59,394 nt of DNA from Sphingomonadales bacterium Ga0077559 (GTDB lineage Bacteria > Pseudomonadota > Alphaproteobacteria > Sphingomonadales > Sphingomonadaceae): the NCBI GenBank assembly GCA_001464315.1, contig LNFK01000061.1, positions 1 to 59,394 on the forward strand, written 5' to 3'. Made by a program: the position numbers and the translations under genes. Shown here in pieces: positions 1-9,331 of this stretch. Positions within the stretch are counted from its first letter, which is position 1. Each line of letters begins with the position of its first letter. The notes beneath the pieces were generated by a model. It did no database searches. It was not told the origin of the DNA and worked only from the letters and a program-made list of their open reading frames with translations.

Positions 1-1000
<1,000 letters not shown>

Positions 1001-1039
1001 GAGGTATAGGCTCGACAATTTGGACTGTCCAGCAAAGCC

Positions 1040-1072
1040 GCCGCCCGCGCTGGATAGCGCGGGCGGCGTTTT
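1040..1072. terminator. Strong GC hairpin, probable terminator
   Basis: GCCGCCCGCGCT (1040-1051) and AGCGCGGGCGGC (1056-1067) form a perfect 12-bp stem with a 4-nt loop. On the plus strand it is followed by GTTTTG. On the minus strand it follows the stop of the 760-aa gene (1075) and precedes a shorter T stretch. It lies between that gene and the thiC riboswitch and probably insulates the two minus-strand units. Confidence 0.7.
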
Positions 1073-1074
1073 GT

Positions 1075-3357
1075 TCATTCGGGTGGCAGCGTCATGTCCA
1101 AAGCGAAGGACGCGGTTTCATATCGGGAGAAATATCCATCGAGGAAACCGCTGCCAGCATGGTGTTTACCATGCACGCCGAGATGCACCGAGAATGTGCA
1201 TTTCGTATGCGGGCCGGATGGCTGGCCGTTCACAATGAACGGCCCCAACAGATAGCCGAATGTCCGGCTATCGGAAACCGCGAGGGTTACTTCACCTTCG
1301 TCGGCGACACCGCTGTCCAGTGGCCCCGAAGGGCCGTTCAGTCCGCGCTGCCACGATATGCCGAATTGACGCATGAACGAATTGTCGTCGATAGGGTCGA
1401 GCTTGGTGGTTACGCCTTCGTCGTGATAGGCCTTGAACCCGATGGAAAATGTTGAGTTCGGGTTACCCGACATGAACTGGCATTCGGCGTCGTTCTCGAT
1501 CCCGGTATTTCGCAGATCGACGATATCGGCCACGACCGCCCTGTTATTCACCCAGAAGATATGCGCGCAATCGGCGTAGGGAACATTGGCGGTATCGACC
1601 GCGTCGATCCAGCGGCGGAACTGGAAGGCTTCGGGATTGCCCGGCCCAGTTGCGCCATTCGGTTTGATGCGGACGCCACCCGGTCCGAATACTTCGAGTA
1701 CGACCATGAATTTGCCATTCAGAACCGTTTCAGCCGGATCGCTGCCGTCGGGATCGAAAAGCGCGGTGTTCCAGTGCTGGTGATAATCCACCCAGAACCA
1801 GTTTTTGCCATCGCCTTCATAGGGGAATTTATATAGCCCCTCTTGACCGCCGACATCTGATGGCGGGGCGGCCAGATCCTCGGTTGTCGCCTTTGTGCCA
1901 TCATAACGCTGCCACGGCACGCCGCCTTTCAAAGTCTGAAATGCGCCAATAGGTTGTCCCGAACCGTCGACCTTGCCAACTTTCAACCGGTAGTAGACGA
2001 CCTTGTCTTTGAGCAGGGGTGACGACCAGAGACGGAAGCTCAAGGTGGTGGCCCATGGGCAATCCTTCTGACTGGCTTCGGTTTCGCTATAGTCGTAGAG
2101 TCCCGAATTATCGACAAGAGCCGCTACCCGCGAGACGTCGGTTTGCGCCGGGAAGTTGAAATGTTTGGTGCTGCCTCCTCCGATATTCTGGAGGATGACA
2201 AAGGGAGTGCCATCGCCTTCATGCGGCGGTTTTGGCCCCTGCCCGCACGGCCGTGCTTTCGGACTGGTGGTGACCAGTTCGGCGCGTTCGCCCTGGCCGT
2301 AATAATCCTGGCCCGCGACGCCATTGTAAACCACGGTCCACACGCCATTGATCAACTGCTTCACACGATAGGCGTAACTGGTGTGGCAGTGATGGTGGAC
2401 ATGGTGGAACTGCCGCGGCCGCCAATAGCAGAAATCGAACTCGCCATCGGGTTGGATCGCAACTTCGCCGACCTTCTTCATCGTGCAATGGCAGAAATAG
2501 GCATAAAGATAGGGCCGCGCCTCGATAAACGCCTGCGCCCCGGCGCGCGGCATGGTCACCAGCGCCTGATAATCCTCATACAGACGTTCGGAGGCGTATG
2601 TCTGCCCCGGATCAAAGGGCTTAGCATTTGCGGTCAGGCTGGTCTGCCGGATTTTGCTGCGCCATTCGGGCGGCTCGGGTGGCAAGGGTTGTGGATTGAG
2701 CGCAACCCGGCCGATACGGTCAAACCCCTGCCAAGGCTCGGGTTCGGGCGGGCGCGGCCGGTCGATCTCGATCGGCACGCGCTGAAGCACGTCGCGCAGC
2801 CGATCGAGCAGGCGGTCGATATCGATCCACGGATGGTGGCAGCAGCATTCGCGCGCCCACACCTCGACCTTGCCGTCGCACAACGGCACACACCAACGCG
2901 GGAACAGCGCAGAGGCAAAGTCATTCGCGCGACTGGCGGCTTGCAGTCTGGCCGTAGTCGCAACACCGGCCAATGGCAGGCTAATGATATCGAGCCACCA
3001 GGGCCGACATTTGCGCACACGGCCGCTGACGCAGACGATCTCGCGCAACAGCAAAGTCCAGCGGTCCTGCGGCAGCAATATGCCGCGCTCACGCCAGCCG
3101 TCAATCACCTCGTCGAAACGGTAATGCAGTAGCGATTCGGGGTCGATAGTGGCGGGGTTTTTGACGTCGGGTCCGAAAGCCACTCGCGCGCCTTTTGGCG
3201 GGCTACCTTCCAGCTTGAGCGTGCCATTGATGACGGTACCCAGCTTACTGTCCGGTAAGTCATTTTTGCCGATGATATAGAGCGCCGCCGCCGGGGGTTG
3301 GGCCGATGCTTCAAGTCCTGCGAAATAGACGGATAATTCTGATTCCGATTTTGCCAT
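1075..3357 (-). CDS. Large protein of unknown function with an NPQPLPP motif
   Basis: I do not recognise a characterised family. The 760-aa product has no obvious signal peptide or membrane helix. An N-terminal part has Cys/His clusters (RECCCHHPWID), a linker with ALNPQPLPPEP (a motif I have seen in uncharacterised bacterial proteins), then FCHCTMKKVGE and the histidine-rich QFHHVHHHCHTSY. The C-terminal half looks beta-rich (GDGTPFVILQNIGGG, WVDYHQHWNTALFDPDG). The start at 3357 is chosen because a strong GAGGAGGAC lies just before this ATG; the frame stays open further upstream without a comparable ribosome-binding site. It stands alone, flanked by a terminator hairpin and an AT-rich stretch. 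Function unknown; metal binding by the Cys/His clusters is only a guess. Confidence 0.8.
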   Translation of the reverse strand: MAKSESELSVYFAGLEASAQPPAAALYIIGKNDLPDSKLGTVINGTLKLEGSPPKGARVAFGPDVKNPATIDPESLLHYRFDEVIDGWRERGILLPQDRWTLLLREIVCVSGRVRKCRPWWLDIISLPLAGVATTARLQAASRANDFASALFPRWCVPLCDGKVEVWARECCCHHPWIDIDRLLDRLRDVLQRVPIEIDRPRPPEPEPWQGFDRIGRVALNPQPLPPEPPEWRSKIRQTSLTANAKPFDPGQTYASERLYEDYQALVTMPRAGAQAFIEARPYLYAYFCHCTMKKVGEVAIQPDGEFDFCYWRPRQFHHVHHHCHTSYAYRVKQLINGVWTVVYNGVAGQDYYGQGERAELVTTSPKARPCGQGPKPPHEGDGTPFVILQNIGGGSTKHFNFPAQTDVSRVAALVDNSGLYDYSETEASQKDCPWATTLSFRLWSSPLLKDKVVYYRLKVGKVDGSGQPIGAFQTLKGGVPWQRYDGTKATTEDLAAPPSDVGGQEGLYKFPYEGDGKNWFWVDYHQHWNTALFDPDGSDPAETVLNGKFMVVLEVFGPGGVRIKPNGATGPGNPEAFQFRRWIDAVDTANVPYADCAHIFWVNNRAVVADIVDLRNTGIENDAECQFMSGNPNSTFSIGFKAYHDEGVTTKLDPIDDNSFMRQFGISWQRGLNGPSGPLDSGVADEGEVTLAVSDSRTFGYLLGPFIVNGQPSGPHTKCTFSVHLGVHGKHHAGSGFLDGYFSRYETASFALDMTLPPE

Positions 3358-3679
3358 GATGTCCTCCTCATCTAGATGAATGAGCGCGAAACGAACCATG
3401 CCCCGCTCGAGACGAGCGCGAAAACACCACCGGCAGATGAGCTGCTGGGCCGAAACAAGACATGAAGCGCAAACGCGCACTATGCGGCCCGACAAAGTCT
3501 GATTATTTAATTGCAAACTTTTGTCGAATAAAAGTTACCACAAACTCAGATTCAAACAATGATTAAACATGCACTTTGTCGCAATTTGATCTCGACTCAA
3601 CTTGGCATTTAAATAATCAATAATAACTATTTAAGTTTATATATTTAACTATAATATTAACCTATTACAGATACTGTAA
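3358..3679. other. AT-rich intergenic stretch ending at a gene-truncation junction
   Basis: The part from about 3500 to 3676 is much richer in A/T than the flanking genes, and I see no gene in it. Its right edge meets, at a TAA (3677-3679), a flotillin reading frame that lacks its N-terminal half. It may hold the promoter of the 760-aa gene, and it looks like a foreign or rearranged piece. Confidence 0.6.
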
Positions 3680-4402
3680 TTGGTTGCGGCTGAAGAACAG
3701 GTGAGCACCGCACGCGAAACCGAAATTGCCGATCGCGGCAAACGCATCGAGCTGATCGAAGCATCGAAAGAGGCCGAAGTCCGCGCTATCGGCGTCAAGG
3801 TGGAGGCTGAGGCCGAGAAGGAAGCCGCGAGCAACCGCGCCGACGCCATGCGTGTGGCCGCCGAAGGTGAGGCCGACGCCGAAAAGCTGCGCGCCGAAGC
3901 ATCGCGCATTCGCTTCGAAGTCGAAGCTGCTGGTCAGCGCGCGATCAATGAAGCGGCAAACCTGCTCTCTTCTGACCAGATATCGCTCCAGACCAAAATG
4001 GCGTTGCTGAAAGTATTGCCCGAGATCGTCCGCGAATCCGCCAAGCCGCTGGCGGCGATCGACTCGATCAAGATCGTGCAGGTCGACGGCATCACCCAAA
4101 ATGGTGGCGGTCGCGGCGGAAATGGTGGCAGCGGTAGTAGCGGCAATCTGGCGAGCGACGCGGTCGCCGCAGCCTTATCGTACCGCGCGCAAGCCCCCGT
4201 CATCGATGGTCTGATGAAAGAACTCGGGTTGGATGGATCATCGCTGGACAAGATGATTGCGGGCGGCACCGGATATCAGCCATCGTCCGTTTCTACAGAA
4301 CGGGATGACAAAACTCAGTCCGAGATTTTGCCCAAATTAAAAACTCGCAAAAACGCTCTGCCGAAAATTGCTTACGCTGACGAAGAGGACGGCACCGGTT
4401 AA
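3680..4402 (+). pseudogene. 5'-truncated flotillin / YqiK-type SPFH protein (C-terminal half only)
   Basis: The 240-residue frame begins directly after a TAA and opens inside the coiled-coil region of a flotillin: AAEEQVSTARE, VEAEAEKEAASNRADAMRV and AEGEADAEKLRAEA, followed by MALLKVLPEIVRESAKP and IDSIKIVQVDG, the usual C-terminal flotillin block. The N-terminal membrane hairpin and SPFH/band-7 domain (normally about 250-300 residues) are missing. Only a TTG is available as a start, without a clear ribosome-binding site. The tail after the Gly-rich stretch (GGGRGGNGGSGSS) contains a variant flotillin C-terminus. I read it as a decayed gene cut at the AT-rich junction; a short expressed soluble coiled coil is possible but less likely. 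Confidence 0.75.
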
Positions 4403-4418
4403 TCTAGGAAGGCCGTGA

Positions 4419-4805
4419 CTAGCCCCCCGAATCCATCGCCATCCAGAATATCGGCGAACTCGCCAACCGGATGAAGTTTTGTGCGAGCATGGGGTCAACG
4501 CTATCGCCGCTGGCGCGCATTACCGCCGAGATAGCCGCTTTGGCTCCGCCAAGCGCCGATTCGGCCTCGGCCAGCGTCGCAATCGCGACGATATGCGCGG
4601 CCACTTGGTCCATTTCGTCGCGCGGCGGGTTGCACGCGAGTTCGCCCTGCAAGATCCGCATCCATATCCGGTGGTGCAGCCCGTCAAGCTGTTCGACGGG
4701 CAAACCAGTTGATTGCGCCAGCTTAGAACCTATCCAGCTGGCGCGGCTTTCGCGGCTGTAACCTGCTTTTTCAGTTTGAAACTGCTCTTGCTGTGTGTGG
4801 ATCAT
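4419..4805 (-). CDS. Hypothetical protein, 128 aa
   Basis: I do not recognise this family. The product starts MIHTQQEQFQTEKAGYSRES and is mostly alpha-helical, with alanine-rich helices (AAHIVAIATLAEAESALGGA) and no signal peptide. It converges with the flotillin remnant, with 16 bp between their stops. Codon use resembles that of the surrounding chromosome, so I think it is a real gene, but nothing in its context points to a role. Confidence 0.55.
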   Translation of the reverse strand: MIHTQQEQFQTEKAGYSRESRASWIGSKLAQSTGLPVEQLDGLHHRIWMRILQGELACNPPRDEMDQVAAHIVAIATLAEAESALGGAKAAISAVMRASGDSVDPMLAQNFIRLASSPIFWMAMDSGG

Positions 4806-4869
4806 ATGCGCGCGCCCTTATTATGACGCCCGATATATGCCGCAAACGGCGTTGCCAAAGCGTTAAGCG

Positions 4870-5736
4870 TCAGAACGTATAACTAACACCCGCTGCAAGG
4901 AACCATTGGTCGGCATCACCGCGTATCGAAGTCACGGGTGATCGTTTGGCATCGCCCGTCAGTTTTGAATAGCTGACCAGACCAAATGCCCCCCATCCGC
5001 CATCTCGCGCATCGCCCGACAGATCGACACCGCCCAGGAGGGTGGCGCCATAGCTTTTCCAGCCGCTGTTCGCAGTGAACGTCGGTAATCCGCTGGCAAT
5101 GCTGCCCGGTGTGTCGATGCTGAAATAGGTGTCGGCGTAGTTATCATCAACGTGGACGGCAGATACGCTGAGATTGGTGAAGATCGCGGTCGACAATGGG
5201 GTCGAGTAGCTGATCGACGGGGTAATCAAACGCCCGCGATGCGTGCCGGTGACGTCCCACTGGATATCGCCAGAGACCGTGAGCGTATCATAAGGATTCA
5301 AAACCGCGCCGAAAGAGACACCGGTGGTGGCGCCAACTTCGACCGCGACATCCCTTTTGCCGAGGGCGCGGACGACGGGGTCCTTGATCTTGCTATTGCG
5401 GTCTAGCCTCACGCGGACGAGCGGTCCTGCGAGAAACTTCACGTTCCTGTCGCTGTTACCGTCGGCAATCAAGTCGGCGTACAAGCCAGGACCGCGCGCA
5501 CCGAAATCAATGCCGGCGACCGATCCTTGCGCCAATGGCGCAGGGAACATCGTGTAGTCATCCGAGCCTTCGTAGCTTGGGCCATAGCCAACGCCCACGC
5601 CCAGCGTGATCCAGTCGCCTGCAAACACGCCGCGATCGGGCGCGTCGGCTTTGGCGCTTTCTGCATCGGGTGCCTGCGCGTGCGCTGATGTTGCAGCAAG
5701 CGCGACGCCTGCGGCCAATATACTCAAAAATTTCAT
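4870..5736 (-). CDS. MipA/OmpV family outer-membrane protein
   Basis: 288 aa. It has a clear signal peptide (MKFLSILAAGVALAATSAHA), a GVGVGYGPSYEGSDDY block typical of MipA/OmpV, alternating beta-strands, and a C-terminal phenylalanine (AAGVSYTF) as expected for an outer-membrane barrel. MipA in E. coli is a scaffold linking murein synthase and hydrolase; many family members are simply porin-like. I moved the start inward to 5736, where GGGAGTT precedes the ATG and the signal peptide begins at once. It is a single gene here, with no cell-wall partner adjacent. Confidence 0.85.
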   Translation of the reverse strand: MKFLSILAAGVALAATSAHAQAPDAESAKADAPDRGVFAGDWITLGVGVGYGPSYEGSDDYTMFPAPLAQGSVAGIDFGARGPGLYADLIADGNSDRNVKFLAGPLVRVRLDRNSKIKDPVVRALGKRDVAVEVGATTGVSFGAVLNPYDTLTVSGDIQWDVTGTHRGRLITPSISYSTPLSTAIFTNLSVSAVHVDDNYADTYFSIDTPGSIASGLPTFTANSGWKSYGATLLGGVDLSGDARDGGWGAFGLVSYSKLTGDAKRSPVTSIRGDADQWFLAAGVSYTF

Positions 5737-5810
5737 CTGGAACTCCCTGTCATTTGCCAATGCAAACGAACGCACATTCAATTGGTTCCAGACGGGCGGC
5801 GCAATAGCGA

Positions 5811-6287
5811 TTATAGCATATATTTCATTTTGACCCGCTGGCTAACCTCGGCGGTATCGACAGGAAACGCCGCAGACTTGAACTTGGGCGGACCGGTGAC
5901 TACGGCGGGGTTGCGCGAAAAGCCGAAACCTTCTTTCGGCAAGAATACTGCCATGTCCATTTTGCTGTTGGCGTTTTCGTCGTGGAGCAACGCTACCGCA
6001 TACATGCCCTGACCCACGCCATCAAACGAGACATGCCCTGCATCGCGCGCCGCGACCTTGGCCCGCATACCCTTCGGGTCCTTGCTGCAATCGGGGAAGA
6101 ATTTCGGGTTCGCTGTGACGCAAACGAGCACATTGCCCTTCATGCTGCGCAAGCCATAGACGCTGACGTCAAGGGTTGACGTGGTCGGCGACGCGCTCGC
6201 GCTGATGCCCGAGAACGCCAGCACCCCAATTCCCAAGACCGAGGTCAGTGCCGCAAATCTTGTCCCAAAACCTGAAATATAATCCAT
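5811..6287 (-). CDS. DUF2141 family exported protein
   Basis: 158 aa. A signal peptide (MDYISGFGTRFAALTSVLGI through FSGISASA) leads a DUF2141-type domain with the blocks LDVSVYGLRSMKGNVLVCV, YAVALLHDENANSKMD and LPKEGFGFSRNP. The ATG at 6287 has GGGGGAA just before it. The gene lies in a different frame inside the 3' end of the upstream fatty acid hydroxylase, overlapping by 119 bp, so the whole signal peptide is dual-coding. Function of the family is unknown; it is expected in the periplasm or outer surface. The two genes are very likely co-translated. Confidence 0.8.
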   Translation of the reverse strand: MDYISGFGTRFAALTSVLGIGVLAFSGISASASPTTSTLDVSVYGLRSMKGNVLVCVTANPKFFPDCSKDPKGMRAKVAARDAGHVSFDGVGQGMYAVALLHDENANSKMDMAVFLPKEGFGFSRNPAVVTGPPKFKSAAFPVDTAEVSQRVKMKYML

Positions 6288-6933
6288 AGTTCCCCCGATA
6301 TGCATCGTGATGTTTCTGGTGATGCGTCGCTGTTATCAGCCAATTACCTAATTTGCCGTTAACCACAAATTTCGGAAACAATTCCCACCCCATATGGTTG
6401 GTGATGCCCATAACTGTCATCACGGCTAACACAAGCCCCAGAGCCCCGACATGAACGGGAATGATAAACACCAAAGCAGGGATTACAAAAGCGCCGGTTA
6501 GCGCCTCCCACGGATGGAAAGACATCGCCGCCCAGGCGGTCGGCGGCCGACTTTCGTGATGGACCGCATGGGCTTTCTTGAACCACCAAGGGCGGTGCAT
6601 CAGGCGGTGGGTCCAATAAAACCATGTGTCATGCGCGAACAGATACATGAAAACCGACAGTGGCAGGTACCAGAGCGGGTACGCGGCGAGATCGCGATAT
6701 ATCTGCGTCCAGCCATGCGTGTCCCATCCCCAGGCGACTATGCCAGCCGGAATACCGTAGATTGCGGCGGATAATAAAGACCAGTAAATCTCGCGATTCA
6801 TCTGCGGCTTTAGTTTGTCATATAGCCCCGGCCGTACCTGCCCCGTCAGCCAAAAGAAAAATCCGCTGGTCGCAAGATAGCGCACGCCAATAATCAGCGT
6901 CATAGCAAGAGCGGAGAGTAATGCAGCAACCAT
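6169..6933 (-). CDS. Fatty acid hydroxylase / sterol desaturase superfamily membrane protein
   Basis: 254 aa with about four to five membrane helices. The di-iron histidine motifs are complete: HDTWFYWTHRLMH, HAVHHES, NHMGWE and HHQKHH, followed by the conserved NYGLYFRFWDKICGT. Members hydroxylate or desaturate lipids, sterols or carotenoids using diiron and O2 at the membrane. After the conserved GTDLGL the frame continues for about 20 unconserved residues into the downstream DUF2141 gene, in another frame. That tail may reflect loss of an original stop. The crt operon is a few kb away, so a carotenoid substrate is conceivable, but the sequence does not establish it. Confidence 0.85.
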   Translation of the reverse strand: MVAALLSALAMTLIIGVRYLATSGFFFWLTGQVRPGLYDKLKPQMNREIYWSLLSAAIYGIPAGIVAWGWDTHGWTQIYRDLAAYPLWYLPLSVFMYLFAHDTWFYWTHRLMHRPWWFKKAHAVHHESRPPTAWAAMSFHPWEALTGAFVIPALVFIIPVHVGALGLVLAVMTVMGITNHMGWELFPKFVVNGKLGNWLITATHHQKHHDAYRGNYGLYFRFWDKICGTDLGLGNWGAGVLGHQRERVADHVNP

Positions 6934-7004
6934 GCGGACCGTTTAGTGCGGCAGCGACGCAGGTGCAATGATTGTCATGTTTCGAAGCGCAGCACGCCTG
7001 AACG

Positions 7005-7307
7005 ATGCCTTTTCAAACATGGTCGATGTCGATTCTGTCCAATGATGGGGTGAGGAAAACGCCTAGACGACTTTGCCATCGGGGCGGGACGTCGACTGCG
7101 CTGGCACTGACCAGCGCTCCGATGCCGTCAAATGTCGGCGGGGTGAGCTATGCATTAAATGCTGCGATGTATCGCGGGGAGCAGGCCATCGGCCTGTCAT
7201 TTGCTTACCGTGCCAATACCGAAAATCCGTTCCCAGTGACCGGAGGCGTCTCCTACGAGGGCGGCGACAGTATCGGCGCACCGGTCGGTGTCGCCGGGGA
7301 ATTTTGA
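7005..7307 (+). pseudogene. Remnant of a YadA-type trimeric autotransporter membrane anchor
   Basis: From about residue 30 the frame reads TSTALALTSAPMPSNVGG and then GGVSYALNAAMYRGEQAIGL, ending GAPVGVAGEF*. This is the C-terminal four-strand anchor of trimeric autotransporters, including the terminal phenylalanine. The stalk, the passenger and any signal peptide are absent; upstream residues look random. I conclude that a large adhesin gene was lost and only its anchor remains. A hairpin terminator (7366-7391) that would have served it is still in place. Confidence 0.65.
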
Positions 7308-7365
7308 GCAAATAGGGAACCGTTCGGGCGGCTTTGGTTAGTCTCCTTGGCATCCCGAAACGGTG

Positions 7366-7400
7366 CGGGCCGGAGCGCATGTTCCGGCCCGTTTCAGTTT
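7366..7400. terminator. Intrinsic terminator hairpin
   Basis: CGGGCCGGA (7366-7374) pairs with TCCGGCCCG (7383-7391), 9 bp with an 8-nt loop, followed on the plus strand by TTTCAGTTT. It sits after the YadA-anchor remnant (plus) and immediately past the stop of the MBL hydrolase (minus), so it may work for either strand. Confidence 0.7.
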
Positions 7401-8452
7401 AGCAGGTTTTTGGTCGTGAATTTACCCGTACCTGAAATGCTGATGACATCGCCGTCGTGCATGATTTTGATCGGGCCGGAGTAGCGGCTGGCGGCATCGC
7501 CGGTTAGCGCGAACTCCAGCGGTTTTGGCACCGATGGTACGATATGGGTGAAAGCGAGCATTCCGACATTGGCAGCTTTCGCAACATCAGCGGCCTGTTC
7601 GGGACTGATATGATAATTCTGGATGTCGGAGAAAATTTTGGCGCGGTTGGGGTGACCGACCTTTCGAGATGTGTTTTCCAGGATCTTGACCATGCGCTGT
7701 GACAGAAGTTCGCTGACGAAAAGGTCGCTGTCTTTGGCCGCTGCGGCCAAAGCGGGGGTGAAAGCGGTATCGCCGCTGATCGTGACGCTTTTGCCGTTCC
7801 AGTCGACGCGATAGCCCAAGGCTGGCTTGATCGGGTCATGATCGACAGCAAAAGCGGTGATTTTGATGCCGTCAGTGTCATAGACAACACCCGGCGATAC
7901 TGCCGCGCCGGTCATGCCAAAGCCCGATTGCGGAACGACCGCCTCGCCATGATGCGCAATGCGGTACGTGGAATCGATGCGGTAAACCGCGTTCAGCCCC
8001 TCGGTAATCTCCATCACGCCTTCGGGCCCGAATACCTGCAGCGGTGTTTTTGCGCTGCTCCCTGCCCAGCGTTGCAAGGTGAAAGGCCCAAGCCCTTCAA
8101 AATGATCGCTATGCAAATGTGTCAGCCAGACTCCCACGATCTTATCGAGCGGCATCCCCATCAGCGACAGATTGTTGCCCGATCCCCCGCCCATATCGAA
8201 GACGAATAGCTTGCCGCCTGCAATCACCACGGTGCAAGCGGCGGCCCGCTCGCGGCTGGGGAGTGGTGAGCCGGTGCCGCAAAAGCCGACATGGAGTTGG
8301 TCGGCGGACAATCCCGCCATGACATTGCGCGTCATCGCCGCATCAGCGCCGCGCTGTATCAGGTTCATCGCGATGGCGTCGCGTTTGACATAGCCGACAC
8401 CGCCTGCGACCCCAGCAACGCCAAGCGCCGCCCAAAGCCATTGTTTCCGCAT
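7394..8452 (-). CDS. MBL-fold metallo-hydrolase with N-terminal membrane anchor (RNase Z-like)
   Basis: 352 aa. An N-terminal hydrophobic segment (WLWAALGVAGVAGGVGYV) acts as signal or anchor. The metallo-beta-lactamase motif LTHLHSDHFEGL supplies HxHxDH. Further blocks are GFCGTGSPLPSRERAAAC, ISGDTAF and LAFTHIVPS. The arrangement resembles RNase Z / arylsulfatase-like hydrolases that appear as exported proteins in proteobacteria. An extracytoplasmic zinc hydrolase is likely; the substrate is unknown. It is a single gene, with the ParA-like gene ending 23 bp upstream on the same strand, so the two may be co-transcribed. Confidence 0.85.
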   Translation of the reverse strand: MRKQWLWAALGVAGVAGGVGYVKRDAIAMNLIQRGADAAMTRNVMAGLSADQLHVGFCGTGSPLPSRERAAACTVVIAGGKLFVFDMGGGSGNNLSLMGMPLDKIVGVWLTHLHSDHFEGLGPFTLQRWAGSSAKTPLQVFGPEGVMEITEGLNAVYRIDSTYRIAHHGEAVVPQSGFGMTGAAVSPGVVYDTDGIKITAFAVDHDPIKPALGYRVDWNGKSVTISGDTAFTPALAAAAKDSDLFVSELLSQRMVKILENTSRKVGHPNRAKIFSDIQNYHISPEQAADVAKAANVGMLAFTHIVPSVPKPLEFALTGDAASRYSGPIKIMHDGDVISISGTGKFTTKNLLN

Positions 8453-8475
8453 TGCCCCTCCCTCAAAGCGCGAAG

Positions 8476-9225
8476 TCAGTCCTTCACTTTGGATAGCTTA
8501 CGCTCGATTGCCCCTGATAGCATATGAAAAGCTTCACCCGCAGGCGAGCGGTGCGCAAACACGCCGACAGGCGAGCGGTGAACCGCCATTTGCTCGACTG
8601 CGCTCGCCATCGGAATACGCGGCCAATCGGGATTGGCGGACATGGCAGTGACATGCAGATTGCGCCTACGGTCGACCATCGAAAACACCGGCAGAAGCGG
8701 CGCGTGGCCCTTATGATATTCCTTCAAGTGTGCGACGACATCGTCAAGCGCCCGCTGCGACAAGGGCGACGGGATGACCGGTACAATGATGATATCGGCG
8801 GCGCGCATCATTTGCTCGGATGTTTCGGTTAGACCTGGCGGACAATCGAGAAAAATCCGGTCATATTGGTCGCTGATGCTTTCGACCAGTTTCGCCAGCC
8901 GCTTTTTTTTGCCGAGGCTGGCCAACAGCCCGTCGAGGCCGCGTAACGAAATATCGGCCGGAAGCAGGTCGAGGCCGGGAACTGCAGTTTTTTGAACAAG
9001 CTTGTCAGGTGACACATCGCGTTCGAAAACAGACCTGGCCCGCGCTTTCTTTTCGGGCTCATGGCCTAGAATGAAGCTCGCTGCCGACTGTGGATCGAGA
9101 TCCCACAGCAACGTCTTTTTGCCCCGCCGCAGTGCCGATTCAGCCGCCAGATTGACTGACAAGGTAGTTTTGCCAACCCCGCCTTTCAGGCTGTAAATCG
9201 CAACCAGTTTTGAATCCCGTGCCAT
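8476..9225 (-). CDS. ParA/MinD-type ATPase
   Basis: 249 aa. Deviant Walker A motif SLKGGVGKTTLSVNLA, switch I/Walker A' region LLWDLDPQSAAS and Walker B FLDCPPGL identify a ParA family P-loop ATPase. No ParB partner or parS-like repeat is seen nearby, so this is one of the orphan ParA-like proteins found in many alphaproteobacteria (possible roles: positioning of protein clusters or polar assembly). The start at 9225 gives MARDSKLVAIYSLKGGVGK, with GGGGGAG upstream; the longer open frame would run into crtY on the other strand. Divergent from crtY. Confidence 0.88.
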   Translation of the reverse strand: MARDSKLVAIYSLKGGVGKTTLSVNLAAESALRRGKKTLLWDLDPQSAASFILGHEPEKKARARSVFERDVSPDKLVQKTAVPGLDLLPADISLRGLDGLLASLGKKKRLAKLVESISDQYDRIFLDCPPGLTETSEQMMRAADIIIVPVIPSPLSQRALDDVVAHLKEYHKGHAPLLPVFSMVDRRRNLHVTAMSANPDWPRIPMASAVEQMAVHRSPVGVFAHRSPAGEAFHMLSGAIERKLSKVKD

Positions 9226-9331
9226 TTGCTGTTGCTCCCCCTTATGTACAAAAATGTCAATATTCGCGCCCTCATCACCCTTCCCCTTATGGAACAGTTC
9301 GGCTAGTGCCGCGCTCATGGCATCCGCCCCA

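Noticed and set aside
2143-3132. A 329-codon open frame on the plus strand
   Set aside because: It mirrors the 760-aa minus-strand gene, which has a strong ribosome-binding site; high-GC codon bias commonly leaves such antisense frames open.
8476-9225. ParA as part of a plasmid or chromosome partition locus
   Set aside because: No parB-like gene or parS-like palindromes are adjacent, and the surroundings are chromosomal carotenoid genes; it is treated as an orphan ParA-like ATPase.
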